In this document: one piece after another, positions 13,201-28,200 of the stretch
Layout: each line of letters starts with the position of its first letter
Numbering within the stretch: the first letter of the stretch is position 1
NCBI RefSeq assembly: GCF_004210375.1
Contig: NC_134831.1
Location: 4,030,001 to 4,094,000 of the forward strand
Direction of reading: 5' to 3'
Length of the DNA stretch: 64,000 bases
From: Tachypleus tridentatus
Taxonomy: Eukaryota; Arthropoda; Merostomata; Xiphosura; Limulidae
Made by a program: the position numbers and the translations under genes
The notes under the pieces: model-generated
Database searches by the model: none
Seen by the model: only the letters and a program-made list of their open reading frames with translations
What the model was told of the DNA's origin: nothing

Positions 13201-16200
13201 TAAAATCCACATAACTTACACTTTTTTTTATTTTTCTATGGTAGGTTCTTACTTAACTGTAATGGATCACCAAGTTCTTAAATTTACTTCTAGCAATTTA
13301 ACTTCTGTCACTTGATATGACAAGTTTGTTTAAAAAATAAAAACATTTAAATTCTTACTGAACCTTCCCTGCACTACTGAGGTTTAGATGTACGGTTTTT
13401 GCACTGCCAAGGTTCAAAAGTACGGTTTTTGGACTGCCAAAGTTTAAAAGTACAGCTGTTGTGCTGCCAAGGTTTAGAAGTACAGTTGTTACACTGCAGT
13501 TTTGTCTGTCAAGCAGTATTTTCACAGTGAAATAGATCCTTAACAGAAAACATTTTTCCTCATCAAGCAACTTTATTTTGTAATTCTGTGAGGTCCTTTG
13601 AAAGCCTAACTAGACTAAAAATAATTACAGACTGAATAACGAAGCTGTTTATGCTACATTTTATTCAAACTTATTATAATAACATTCATAAATCAAACCC
13701 TCCTTATATTTGCAGTCAATAATCAGTTAAGAGTCTAATAAATAGAAAGTTTTCTTTAATGACTCACTAATGAAAATGCTTTAAGGTAAATTAAAAAAGC
13801 AACAACAAAAACACACTTTCTCTGCATGTTTAGGGATTGCTTCAATCTTTCCATTCGTTTAAACCCTTTTATTACAAAATGAATATGAAAACCGTTTTTT
13901 TTTTAAAAGAAGAATAACATACTCTTCATAACAATAACAAGATTAATTCTACAAATATTTATTATCTTTGTAACATGAGATATCATTACAGCTTTTGTGG
14001 AAAATAGTTGCTGTACATTTCTGCCTTGGTAAGAACCAACTGGTCTTATCAAAATTACTTGCAGAAATGTCCCAACAGATGACCTTGAAAGGTCTAGTTT
14101 TATTCTATTTTATAATACTTCAGAAATCTGAAAAAAAACAACACATAAGAGCTTCTAGTTAATTAGAACATCAATGATTGTAAAAACAAATCAAGGCCCA
14201 GCACAGCCTAGTGGTTAAGGTGCTCGACTCATAATCCAAGGGTGGCAGGTTCGAATCCCTGTCGCACTAAACATGCTCGCCCTTTCAGCTGTGGGAGCAT
14301 TATAATGTGATGGTCAATCCCACTATTTATTGGCAAAAGAGTACCCCAAGAGTTGGCTGTGGGTGGTGATGATTAGCTGCCTTCCCTCTTGTTTTACACT
14401 GCTAAATTAGAAACAGCTAGCACAGATAGTCCTCATGTAGCTTTGTGCAATTTTCTTAAACAAATAAACAAACAAAACAAATAAAAGGTTGTGTTTTATA
14501 TTTAAACAGAAGCGTGGACAAGGTTTGAAATAGGGTAATTATTCAGACAGCTGATACAAGTCTTGTACACAAAAGCAGTGTTTAATACACATGAACTTGG
14601 GAGATGTTTTACCTTATTATTTTTAAAGCCAATGAATCAATTTCTGTCTTAATGTAACACTGATTATCAATCTACCCAATGCAGTTGAAAGTATAACAAG
14701 TTCTTTTATTTTTTAATTGTACATAGAAACTAACCTTCTTCTGAAAATGTTGTGTGTAGATTTACAGATATAGTTAATAAGAAACACTGTTTCATGCACA
14801 CTAAAGGTTGATTTGGATTTATATGGGATTATTTCTAGTGCTGCTGATAAGTGGGTACACTGTAGCTATGCTAGAAACTGAAAAGAATACATTCACGTAC
14901 GTCCTTCCCCAAGATCCTGTTCCAATTCTGTTTGTCCAGAGAAGCAGCAAGTGTTCTCCTCCACACTTGGTTGTCAGTTTCAATGCTGGCACTTCAATAG
15001 CATATACTTCTTGATTCTGATCAATGGAGGATATACTGTCTTCATCACTGAAGATCTGGTGAGATCCGTCATCTTGGACTTCAATTAAAATTATCTAAGG
15101 ACAAAAAAAGTCATCACTTAGCTGGATAGATGTACACAGGTGTCTGTGAAACTGTATCACATAGTTTTACACATTTCCTTTAAAATTATTTATTTTAAAC
15201 AGATCAGAAAAATAATTTGAAATAGTTTGGTAATGGCAGTCTTCCATTGGCTAGCTGGACAAATATGTACATGATCTGAATAAAAAAACAACAAAAAACT
15301 CATGATCTGCAAGTTTCCCTGATATACACCTGCATAAAATTGATGATGTATTGTGAGAGTTTATTTGGAAATGTAAAAATCTATACACTTTACTTTAACA
15401 TACAAGTTTTCTACAATTTAAATATTCAAAACAGTTCAGAAGAATTAATAGTAGCATCAATGATGGATTTTCTGAAAAATTAAAAAAAATAAAACAACTC
15501 AAAATATCAACATATAATTTCATATTTGCTTGAAAAGCAAATTAAACAGTTTATACATAGAAGACAGAACATGAAACTTGATCACACACACAAACACAAA
15601 TATTAATACACCCCTACCAAGCCTGGTGATAAATCATTCAAGTACAGAATATAGAACATTAACATTTTGGGTGTATGGGTGTATGCATGTGAGGTACATT
15701 TAACAAAGCAGGAGGAAGTTTTGATATTTACTTGAAGTATTATGGTACAAAAGTTAATTACAATTCTTGTATTCAAACATTCATCACAGAATACTTACGA
15801 GTCAGTGTTTTTGTTGAAGTAATCACATTTTATTAGGAAATGACACTGTTACAAAGTAACAGTAATACTGTTCAAGAATAATATTATTTGAGTAGTGGTA
15901 CTGTTCCAAGAGTAGTACCATTTATCAGGTTGTGGTGCTGTTTCAAGAGTATTATTATTTAGTGGTTATTGACACTGTACCAAGAATTCAAGTACTGTTT
16001 TGTCAAGACATATAGCATGTTCCCCAAAGTAAACCACTTCCTCAACCTTAAATCATTCTTTGTAAATTAGTTATTATACTAGCATAATGCACTTCCATAC
16101 ACAAGTAACAACTCTCCCTTATGGAATATTAACTTTTAAAAACCATCTAATTTTTTAAAATTGTCACTAATATGAAGAGGCAGAGGACCAAGGGTCCACT

Positions 16201-19200
16201 GTAGTGAGAATCAGTCTTATGATATAAAACACTGTCAACTGAAATAAAACATCCTGCAGAATACAATTTGTAAAACATATTCCAGAAAAAAAGAAACAAA
16301 CCAAATAATATGACTATTACTGATGAGTTTGTTTTTACAATAAATATATTAAGTGTAAAATTATTTGTGATATATGTACATTCCTTATAAAACAATACAG
16401 ATAAGTCATTACTAATAACATTTAAACAATCTCTCTCATAGTGCCTTTAAACATTATCTTGACACGTAATGTAGCTAGAAAACAATTAACTTAATGAATT
16501 CTGCTTCACATTCAAACCACTACCTGAAGTTAATTACGTTAATAGATTGATAAAGCAATTTGCTGTATACCACTCATCAATGTATAGATTCGGAATTATT
16601 TCAAGATTTGGAGAAAGTTGTTAATTGAAGGTACAGAAAACTAATGTGGTTTTTAGAAATAGTAAAATATATACCTTACAATTAAAAAACAGAAATCTAC
16701 CTGATTATTGGGAATTTGATGTTTTTTTGAAAGGTGTACCCTAAGTTCTTTCACAGTAGCTTGAATATCCATACTAACACCAAGTTTGATCTAGACAAAA
16801 CAAAAAGTTCAGATGTTTTTTTGTTGTTGTTTTTTTTTAATTTCTTACCAGAAACAAATATGTTAGATAGAAAACAATTAATTATTCTGATAAGTTTGTT
16901 TTTCACAAGAAACATATATTTTCCAATTTATGTAATTATGCCTGGTATGTAAAGTACACCAACATAACAATTATATAAAATGTTCATCAGCCTAATAACA
17001 CTTCTCTAGAGGACGACTAGGCATTAGAATAACAAAAAAAAAAAAAAAAGAAGTGAACTCATCTTAATCATAAAACGAATTACACAAAAATACAGCAAAG
17101 TCATGTACATGCTTTTAATATGAAATTCCAAAACAATTAAATATAAAGTGTGAAATGGAAAAACATGTACACAAAACACACAAAACTTTATCCAAGTGTT
17201 TGATTTCTTTAAAAATTGCACAAACAAATACTAATTTTTAAAATAAATAAAGCTAAATATGAATTGCAAGATATTTTATATAATAAAAACATGGATTCAT
17301 TTGGCACTTGTCCCCACCCCCACCCCAATTCAAACTAAAGATATGTTACACAACATATTTTGTATACTATTACAGGGAGTTTAATTACAATGAATTTTGG
17401 TTAATTTGGTTCTGGTTGTAGTATTATTTGCAATGAAAATAATATAAAATTTTGCTAATATAGAAATAAGGGATAATCTATGGACTAAAATGTATGCTGC
17501 ACAGTTTAAAACTGTGCACATAAATTAATATGTGGGTTTCATGCTATGTATTAAAATATATTTATTTTCTTCAACAGTTGTTATTGACTTGTTTTGTGTC
17601 TCAAAACAAATATAGACAAAATAATAAAGGAATCTTAAGAGTGAAAAAGGCTTTAATGTTTAAGGCTAATTAAATGAAAGGTGAATAATTAATACAAATC
17701 ACAAATGATTCCTTTTGAATTGACCCACTCTCAGACAAATGAAAAATTTACAATTACAGTAAAAGTCCTCACCTGCCTTGGATCCCCTTTTAATCGTACC
17801 AAGTTTACAAATACTGGCCTTGTTTGTTGGTGGGGAATGGGTAGAGATAAGCAGAGGTAAGGATCAAAAGTGTTGCTCTGTTTCTGACAATTAGAACAAA
17901 TAAGTGAAGAGCGAAACTGGCCCTGGAACCAGTCAAGAACAAAGCTGCTGTTACACCTGGAATAGTTAGCAAGTGTTTCAGCTGCCACAACTTCATCTGT
18001 TCGACCATGACTGTTCTAGAAATGAGAAAAACAAAGTTTAAATTTTAAAATTTAGGACAATAAAACCTGTTTCTAAACAAGCATGGTAATAAAACAAAAT
18101 GGTCAATTATTAATTCAACATAAAATGAATATTTAAATTTGCACAATTACCAAGAAACAATTTCAATATTAGAGTTTTAATGCACTGAACAGAGGAGTAA
18201 GTTCTTACATAAAAATTACATTTTCATTCAGTCCTTTATATTAGTATATGACCCTTCCATTTTCTTTGAGATCTGTCAATTTTTGGAACTGTTAAGATTT
18301 TCACAGTCCTATATTAATAAATTATATATTTGACAATAAAAAGTGACAGATAAATCATATGGCTTCACAAGAAAACTAAACAAAAACTGATCAAAAGATT
18401 CAATAATCTCTAAACAGGTCCATTTCTTTCTGCTACATAAATACGGTTTGCATAATAAAAGAGACAAAGATGGCTGCCTCTTGTACCTCCATCTTCCAAT
18501 ATAGGATCAGTTGCATATGAGGTACATAACTGCTAGTCCAACACCTAACCCTGGATATATGAAGGTTTTTATGTTATATATCCTGAATAATTCAGATTAC
18601 ACCATTTTAAATAAATAAGTTTTAACATCAGCAAAATGAGTATGATTAATTTTAAAACTGATTATTTGTTCACAGGTGCACAGATAATTGAAATAATAGA
18701 ATTCATAAACAAAATTACTTGAGCTGAATATTTCGGTTCCCATGACTATCCATGTTTGATCTCCCTAGTGGAAGTATTTGATGAGGATATAATAAACTCG
18801 CATACATGGGACAACATTATAGAGAAAAATACAGAATGAATATTCCCAATTCTATGTAACATCTTTATGAAGTATTTTAAAAGTAAGAAACGGATCTAAA
18901 TGCAAAAAAAAAAAAAACTGGTTCAGATATGCATATGGCATATGTTTTGTGTAGCCAAACAAAATAAATAATTGTTTTATCAGATAATTAACAAGTTTCA
19001 TGGTACTACTATATTTATTGTGTGATTAAAAATCTCTAGTTCAATCCTATTTGTTGACATTTTAAAAACTAGGTGAGAAACAAGAGCTGTCACTTACATC
19101 TATAGAAAACTAGCACAAAACAGTTTATATATATATATATATTCAACTTCAATGTTTTAAAGAGCTTACAGACATTGTCATCACACGATCCTTAATGAAA

Positions 19201-22200
19201 AAAATGTTTATACAATTTCCTAACAGTAATAGTACTATATAACTTTTATCACAAACAAAAGGCTAGGAAAACATTTTTTTTTCAGAAACAGCAACCAGTC
19301 ACATCTACATGCGAACTGCTAGTATCAACTACAGTTAAGATTTCTGGAATTATGACTTTGCACAAATGCCTGAAAAACAACAATTCCAGTTGACCCACAC
19401 ATTTTTCAGAACATTATACCCATGGATTTTTTTTTTTTGGAAGTACCAATAAATTGCATGAAAAAGTATTAACAAACATTACTTCTGCAATGTTGAAAAA
19501 CATGTAGCAGGAGAGTGGATACAGACTGGATATTTTGTGTGTAAATCATGGTGTAAATATTTAAATATTATTCTTGGATGCGCAACAAACTAAATGTCTT
19601 TGCGTTACATGGTTTTCCCGGTATGATCCTTCAAAAGTGTTGCCAAAATTCTTGGACGATCTGTACATTAAATGTGTACACTTCATTACAAGATTCTGCA
19701 ATTGACAACTTATGGTTTTAGTAGGCCCAGCGTGGCTAGGTGGGTTAAGGCATACGCCTGGTAATCTGAGGGTCATGGGTTTGAATCCCTGTCACACCAA
19801 ACATGCTCATCTTTTCAACCGTGGGGACGTTATAATGTGACAGTCAATCTTACTATTCATTGGTAAAACAGTAGCAAGACAGTTGGCGGTGGGTGGTGAT
19901 AACTAGCTGCCTTCCCTCTAGTTTTACACTGCTAAATTAGGGACGGCTAGCGCAGATAGCGCTCGTGTAGCTTTGCACGAAATTTCAAAACAAACAAACA
20001 AACGATCTTAGTACAAAGTTTAATAAATTATTCGTTATATATTGCTAGTGGACTTGATAGTTTCTCATAAGCACGTAAACCCTGCAAGTATGAAAAATAA
20101 AAACAAAAGATTTTTTATCACACGAATAATATGTGTTTGATATTATAATGATAATAACAAGAGAGCAAAATGTAAGAACTGTTTGTTTGGTCAGAAAATC
20201 GTGCACGAGGCTTATCTGCGCTAGCCGTCCTTAATTTAGCAGTGTAAGACTTGAGGGAAGGCAGCTAATCATCGCCACCCACTGCCAACTTTTGGGTTAC
20301 TCTTTTGTCAATGAATAGTAAAATTGACTATAACATTATAACGTCCTTACGACTGAAAGTGCGAGCATGCTTGATACGAAGGGGACTCGAACCCGCGACT
20401 CTCGTATTGACGTGCAAGAAAAATAAAAAAGAGAATACTTCGTCGCCTTAAAAAAAACAATACCAAACAAATCTCGTTTATTCAACAAACATGGCGTGTT
20501 TGTTTTCATACTTGGTAATCACCTGACGTTATTCAGCCATTTAATAATACCACACTTAACGAAAACCTACATCAGTTAGGCAGTCAAACAATAAAAACTT
20601 TATTTAAATATGCCTAGCAGTCATCATCCCATTACAGTACAAAAATAGATAAACAAAAATCGTGTTCTGCACTTTCAACTTGCCACTTTAGGGGCTACCA
20701 ATTAGTTGCCTTAATCCGGTCTACATAACTTCAAAATTGGAGAAGATTGGCGCAGACAGCCAGTAGTTTTGCGTGAATTTACGATGACAAACAGACTTGT
20801 TAAAGAAACAGGTTTTTGTCACCACCATGAATAATTTTGTTTGCAAAACACAATCAGAAAAGGCTCATTTATAAGTAGTACGTGACTGAGCATCATATAA
20901 ATGGTAAGTATGAGGAATAGAATGTTATGAGAATATACATAAATAAGTTATCAGTTATAATTGTATGTTTCCTCAACACGTACAAAGCACAAGTGACGTC
21001 ATCCGCGATTAAATTCAAGGTGTGTATTTTTGAAAATATAGGTACATTTGTGTCGTGTCATTGTTGTTGAACCGTTCCAACACTTTTACGGAAGCAACGT
21101 TTACGTTATTGTACGAACCAAGGCCATGTTGCATAACTCCAGTTTCATTACAGGGCCAGTAAAATTGAAATCATGCAATGCCCTTGGTCATGGAAGGTTG
21201 ACGATAATATATGATATATTTTGTGACCGGTGCTATCCGTACTCCTGGTACCATACATACCTACTTGTATCAGCATTACAAATATGTGCCTGGATTTTAT
21301 TATCTTCGCCCATGTAGCCAAATCGCACAGAAAACGGTTCCTTTAATTTCTCTCACATAGAGGCGTAGATCCTGGGGGATAGGGGTAGACATCCCCCTTC
21401 ATTTTAGGTGGGGGGTATGGTGCATACAATCATCCCCCCTACAGTTTGGTCTGTTGAATTGTTTTATTGCATCACAGGCCTACAAATTGTGTTTGTTCTT
21501 GTGATTCTCGTGTTCTTACCAATCGAATTACATAATTAGGCCTAGATGTAGGCTTTTTGAGTAGCCGAAATGTACATCTTTAATATAACCGTGCTTCTAA
21601 GCTTTTCGAACTAAGTGATAGTTCGTATCAGTCAGTAGGCCTAAGTATACATGCAAGTATCGTAGCAACAAGATTACTCTGCGACTGCATGTTTACAGCT
21701 TTCAGGTTCACGTAGTCAGAGATTACCAATTTGCAAATTGAACATTCCACATAAGTGGTTGCAAAAATCATCCCCCCTATCGGGTGTAAAAAATCTACGC
21801 CCCTGCAGTCTCACAATCTATATTTAGAACAAGACCTCTCTCCCACAGTTATTTTTTGACTGAAAATTTACAAAGAATTCCTAGAGCCTAGAAATATCGT
21901 TGAGAAGTATTACTTTACATAATTATTGTTGGCAAAGTAAAACAACAACACTGCTGTTAATTTGTATTTAACTTACATTTAAGCTACACAACGCATGACA
22001 TTAATATGAAACAATTCCTAAAAATATCTAGAATAACTGAACGAGTGTTGATTATAAACTTCGTGAACCGCCGTTTGTTAGAGAATGAGTTCAAAGATAA
22101 TAAATGATATATTGTTAAAATAGACTGCAGAGTTTTGTGTTAGCTATCGCGGTCACAGTATGCAAGGTAGTTAACTACGTTCATGTAATTTGAAGCGTAG

Positions 22201-25200
22201 GCCTACTATAATTTGTGGCAGTGTACAAGTGTTAAAGCTTGTATAAATGTTAACGGAAAAAATAATGTAATTTATTATCGTTACACGGACTGGTCGTTTA
22301 ATTTAACATGCAAGAACTCGCCAATAAAGCAATATTTCTCTGATGTAATCACGTCTGTTGCATAAACTTCTCGGGTATATTCGTATTTTGGTATCAAAAT
22401 GAAACGGTATTAGTCTTATAAATAATTCGTATTTTGCATTTATGCTGCCGTTCAATAATTTTGAATAACTATTTCTCTTTTTAACACGCTCGTAACATTA
22501 AAGTGCGTGGAATATTTCGGATATCATTTTACCAAAAACAAGTGTGAATGACCGTCATATTTAACGTCCCCACAGTTGAAAGGGTGTTTGGTGGGACGAG
22601 GATTCCAACCCGCGACTCTCACATTGCGAGTCAAGCGCCCTATATAATGTAATATATATAATCTATATAAATATAATAGTACTGTGTTGTTTGTCCACGT
22701 AACTACTTCGTAGGGTGTGAATGGATCTTCACCAAAACTGGTAAGAGGGCTTTTAATGTTATAAATCGGGTTTAGATATCCAGTAAACAGAGTACGTTGT
22801 TCGCTCCTCTTCGTAAAAAAAAAAAAAAAAAAAATTCTCAACCCAAACGAGCCGTTTTCACATAAATAAATAGAGTACAGATTGCTCATTGTGTTGCTTT
22901 GGGCTTAACATCAAGAAAACAAACTTATTTGTCAGTTTCTTTGTATACAAGGTTTTAAATAAGCCCGAACAAACTCTCTATACTTCTAAAGTTAAGTGAC
23001 TTAAGTTAGCTCAATTTCACGATTAGAAAATAAGCGGATTTCAGCCCGAAAAGTCAATTAAAGTAACTCGGAGTCCTGTCGAATCTCTATCTAACAACCA
23101 ATAAAGAGGAAACTAAGAAGCGTTCGTTTACTTGGTTTCAACGAGAACGGTACATCGTGTTTACTTGGGTTAAACAACCAGCACAGAGATCTCTCACGCT
23201 CAAACACAGTTGACCCTATTTTTAAACTACTGACCACACGAATGATAGTGAGCCACTAGACCCCATGATGGTTTTGCACGGTTTTCTAACCGAACAATAG
23301 AATTCACTGCTCTTCTGAAATAACCCACATCTGGAAGTTTAGCAGCATCAAGTCTCGAACCCCGCATCCTCCGACCCACAGCCATACACATTAACGACTA
23401 GAACACGCCCTGCACTACAAATGTTTAAAGTACTTACTGAGCAGAATCGCCAAATTTTTACTTCGTAGAAAGTTCTTATTCCATAGAAGACAGAAGATGA
23501 GCCCGTATAACGTACAGATTAAGCCTCACATGCATTATCGTCAAGGAGGACTTCCCCCGTCATTAACTTACCTTTACCTATATATTCACGAACTTCTAGC
23601 ATACGGTAAAGGACGCCTGGCATAGCTAGGTGGGTTAAGGCGTTCGACTCGTAATCTGAGGGTCGCGGGTTCGAATCCCAGTCGCACCAAACATGCTCGC
23701 CCTTTCAGCCGTGGGGACATTATAATGTTACGTTCAATCCCACTATTCGTTGGTAAAAGAGTAGCACAAAAGTTAGCGGTGGGTAGTGATGACTAGCTGC
23801 CTTCACTCTAGTCTTACACTGCTAAATTATGGACGGCTAGCGCAGATAGCCCTCGTGTAGCTTTGTGCGAAATTAAAAAAACAAACAAACAATATGGTGA
23901 ATAATCCTTAATAAGTTACACAATTACTCCATAGGGCTGATGTCATAAATATAACATATTTTATCTATTTATACATAGATTACGTATAAAAGCTTAGGAT
24001 GTATTCTGTTAGGTAGTAAATAGCAGAATAGACCAAATGTGGGGAAAAATCTTACCTTTTTTCATTTTAATATCATTTAAAGCTACCTTGCCAACAAAGC
24101 ATTATTTGCCTATACGTATACACAGGCATTCTTTATAATAAACATGTATAACGGTGTTAGCTTTCTCACTGATGTGTTTCTTCTCAGAAAACATGTTGTA
24201 GGTGTCCGATTGTGTTCAAGCGATAAGACCAACCCTCTACTGTTTACACCTACGTCAGCTACTGTTTACCAAACATTCATAGGTTGATTTAGTAGAGATC
24301 TATTACAGTCGTGCAACGTAACGTCGGATTCCCTGCGAGTCTAATACGCAGATACAAAGATCATCTAAACCACTACTGATCTAAGTTCTTGTTTATGTGT
24401 ATATATACCCGCTTTCACTGATGAATCGCTGAACAGATTGTCACCAAACTTAGCTTAGGGGATCCCAGGGAGTAAGAGAGTGGATCTTCCCGCCCCATAT
24501 CATACCGAGGTACCCTATACCTTCTTCGTGCGTTAGACAAAAACTTTAGGTAGTGAAATTAAAAAAAAATAAAAAATAGCTATTTAAATCAAAAACGGTC
24601 GGTTAAGTAAGATAGGTTTAAGTTTCATTGTTTCTTCTTTTATTTATCGACGAACCACACACGTGTCATTTTTATTTTTGTGAAAATCGCATGATTAGAC
24701 ACCACTGATCTTGAACGTTATTACTAAAGCGAAATTTCTGGTATAGTAAAACGCAAACAACCACGAAACGGAAATGACAACTGGTTTGTTTGTTTTCATT
24801 TGTTTTGAATTTCGCACAAAGCTACACGAGGGCTATCTGCGCTAGCCGTCCTTTAGATAGCAGTGATACACTTTAGGGAAGGCAGATAGTCATCACCACC
24901 TACCGCCAACTCTACTTCATAGTTACAATTCTATTTGTGTATTTTTATAGTCGTGCAGACTATTTACAACCATTAACTAACAACGCTGTCAAGTCGAAAA
25001 GAATCAAAAGTTTCTACTTGTGGATCGACAAGTGAATGAACAAACGTAAGATGTGAAATCTTAAGTGTTAGTAGTCTCCAAGTGTTAGACTTCAATTAGA
25101 AAGTTTATGACGTATATACGTCAGTTGTTTCGTCATGAATCACTGCACGTTCTGCGTTTCAATTCGTAAAGTTGCAACTGCACTGATCATACATTTCGTA

Positions 25201-28200
25201 ATTTTCAGTGTTCTTTTAACGTAGTTTCACATATATGTATATATTGTTCAAAAATCGAATACGGACATGCAAAACCATCTCTAAATCAAAACTGTTGCGA
25301 TCATTTTCCTTTCACAGAGACCTTTCTCGATGTACTTGTTGCCAAAGTTCTCAGTTCAACTTGTCACATGCACTCTCGTGCCCTAGAGTTGTAACTGACG
25401 CTAGAACAGTTTATTGACGACCCGTCAGTGCCAGTAATTTTGCTATGTCACACCGGTTATTACACTCTACTGGTGTGTATGTATATATGTAGATACATAA
25501 TATGTCTCGAGGGAAATATAAACAAGACTCGTACAAAGCAGTTTTCCCTTTTTGAGTGAGCTCAACAACATTTTCAATGTAGCTACGTAAATAACCAACT
25601 GACTAAAATGTAATAAACAAGTACATATTGCAATGTCATGAGGTAAAATTCACTAACCACATTCGTCCCCCATAAGGCAGATGTATAACATTACAGGATA
25701 TAATAATGTCCCACGTACTTTCCTTGTTTGTCTATTAACATTACGGTTATATCCACAATAACATTTCAATACGTTAGAAATGGTTTATGTTATAGGCAGG
25801 TGTATGTTTCTTTCTACAAATTCATAACTACGTCATAAATGAAAGTTATCAATTTCGATATTAATAATAGTGTAAAAAAGACAGAACCTCAGTAAATACA
25901 GACCATAATATTACAAAAACAAAATAGGAATGTTGCATCAGTCTGAATATTTTTCTACAATCTGGTAATTAATAAACCCACGCCCTCTATTGTTTTCTAC
26001 TCATATCGCCGTTATTACTTCACAACAATAATCAGTACGCTAAACCCACGCCCTCTATTGTTCTCTACTCGTGTCGCCGTTATTACTTCACAACAATAAT
26101 TAGTTCGCTAAACCTACGCCCTCTATTGTTCTCTACTCGTGTCGCCGTTCTTACTTTACAACAATAATTAGTTCGCTAAACCTACGCCCTCTATTGTTCT
26201 CTACTCGTGTCGCCGTTCTTACTTTACAACAATAATTAGTTCGCTAAACCCACGCCCTGTATTGTTCTCTACTCGTGTCGCCGTTATTACTTCACAACAA
26301 TAATTAGTACGTTAAACCCACGCCCTCTATTGTTCTCTACTCGTGTCGCCGTTACTACTTCACAACAATAATTATTGTTCTCAAAGTGGATTTTGCAAAG
26401 TCATTTTGCCAACATGGTTGAAATCTTTTTCAATTAAAACATTTTGTTAAAACAAAATTCATTGAAAGATTATTGTTTGTTTTTTGTTAAGTACAAAACG
26501 ACATCTGTGTTATACCCACCACGAGTAACGAAACCTGGTTTTCATAGTTTGGATTCATCGCTGAGCCACTCAGGAGCAAATTGACTTTAATAAATAAAGA
26601 TTAGTGGATCCAACGTATAACATTGTCGTTAGGCCTATAAAACAAACCATTATGACAGCGAAGAGTGATTTTGTAATCTTATTATTTCTGATTTTGTTTG
26701 ATTTTTTCGCATGTTTCTAATTTCGCACACTGAGCCTAGCTCTGAAGTTGAGTTTTATTATACCACATGCTTGCTTCAACCATGAATTTGTAAATATACC
26801 ACTATCCTTGTATAAACTAATATACACCATATTACAGTTAGAAGTCAAACTATACTTCTCACTGGATTTTAAAGTAGCAGCCAAAAGCTGCTATAACTAA
26901 TTAGTAACTCAAGTACCAGAATGAGGGGCACGGGTTTGAATCCCTATCACACTAAACATGCTCGCCATTTCAGCCGTGGGGGCATTATAATGTGATGGTC
27001 AATCCCACTATTCATTGGTAAAAGAGTAGCCCAAGAATTGGCTGTGGGTGGTGATGATTAGCTGCCTTCCCTCTAGCCTTACTCTGCTAAATTAGGGATG
27101 GCTAACGCAGAAAGCCCTAGAGTACCAGAAAATTAATTTTAGAAAAATTTCATGAATACATTTCCACACCAAACGTTGCGAACTAGCGTGGTGCTATTTA
27201 TACACGAAGGTTGGGTTGTTCATACAGACTTGTTTGTTTCAAAATCTTGATAAAGAATTACAGAGAGGTTATCTGAACGTAACTGCCCCTTATTTTGAAC
27301 AGGTAAACAAGAAGGAAGGCTACAACGCCACCCACCAAATCTTGAGCTGCTCTTGCGTATTCTAAAAACAGAATATGGTCGTCTATCCTTATAATGCGCT
27401 AACTACTATAGAGAAATCTATAGCCAGTGGTTGTCAACATTTGAAGCATAACAAAATATGACATGATTTCAACGAAAATAATTCACCTGTATAAAAGTAG
27501 ATATGGTGTTTGTTAAAAACCTGTACGTGATGGAGAAAGATGGTTATCATTTTCGGATTAATTAATTGTAGAACATGTACAAAATTCAAATCTATAAAAA
27601 CCATTGCAGGCCAATGAAGTTAGTAAATTTTTCAGAGTGTGTGCTGTATCTTTAAAATATTATTTCCACTTTTTGTTCAATCTCAAAAAGTCAATCACTG
27701 TAACCTTTACAACTTTAGGTTATATGGTTACCACTAGTTACCTACCCAGTAGTTATTGGTTGTTAAAGTTCTGTTAGGTTCGTAACGTGAATTTTGTTTT
27801 TAATTTCGTGGTTTGTTTAACAGTCTGACAGATTAATGTACTGCGTATTAATTGAAAACGACACACAATGGAGACTGTCTGCGCATAATGGTTCCTATAA
27901 TGAACGGAAAAAGGAAGAAAGATAGTCAACAACGGCCATAACTAATTTTTGACCTTACTTTGTCTGGCAAACAGTTAAATAGTGAAATCTTATAGCGCAT
28001 CCCTCATAGGGCCAAATAATGAAATTGTGACAGCGTGACCGGAACCATGAATATTCGCTAACCACTGAAGTACGCCAGTCTCACACTAATTACAAATATC
28101 GGAGCACGCTAATCACTAAGCCACGCCAGTCTACACTAATTACAAATATCGGAGCACGCTAACCTCTGAGCCACGCCAGTCTACACTAATTACAAATATC

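Larger units (their letters stand above)
12443..14900 (-). other. USP31: Intron 4, remainder
   Basis: Outside the minisatellite and the SINE no feature is recognised. The small open frame at 12763-13029 shows no domain. Confidence 0.5.

Noticed and set aside
23270..23400. tRNA-like word (TCTCGAACCCCGCATCCTCC) on the minus strand
   Set aside because: It could be another short SINE, but head, body and tail cannot be aligned with the other copies.
25973..26373. CRISPR-like array
   Set aside because: Units are contiguous without unique spacers, and the context is an intron of an animal gene.
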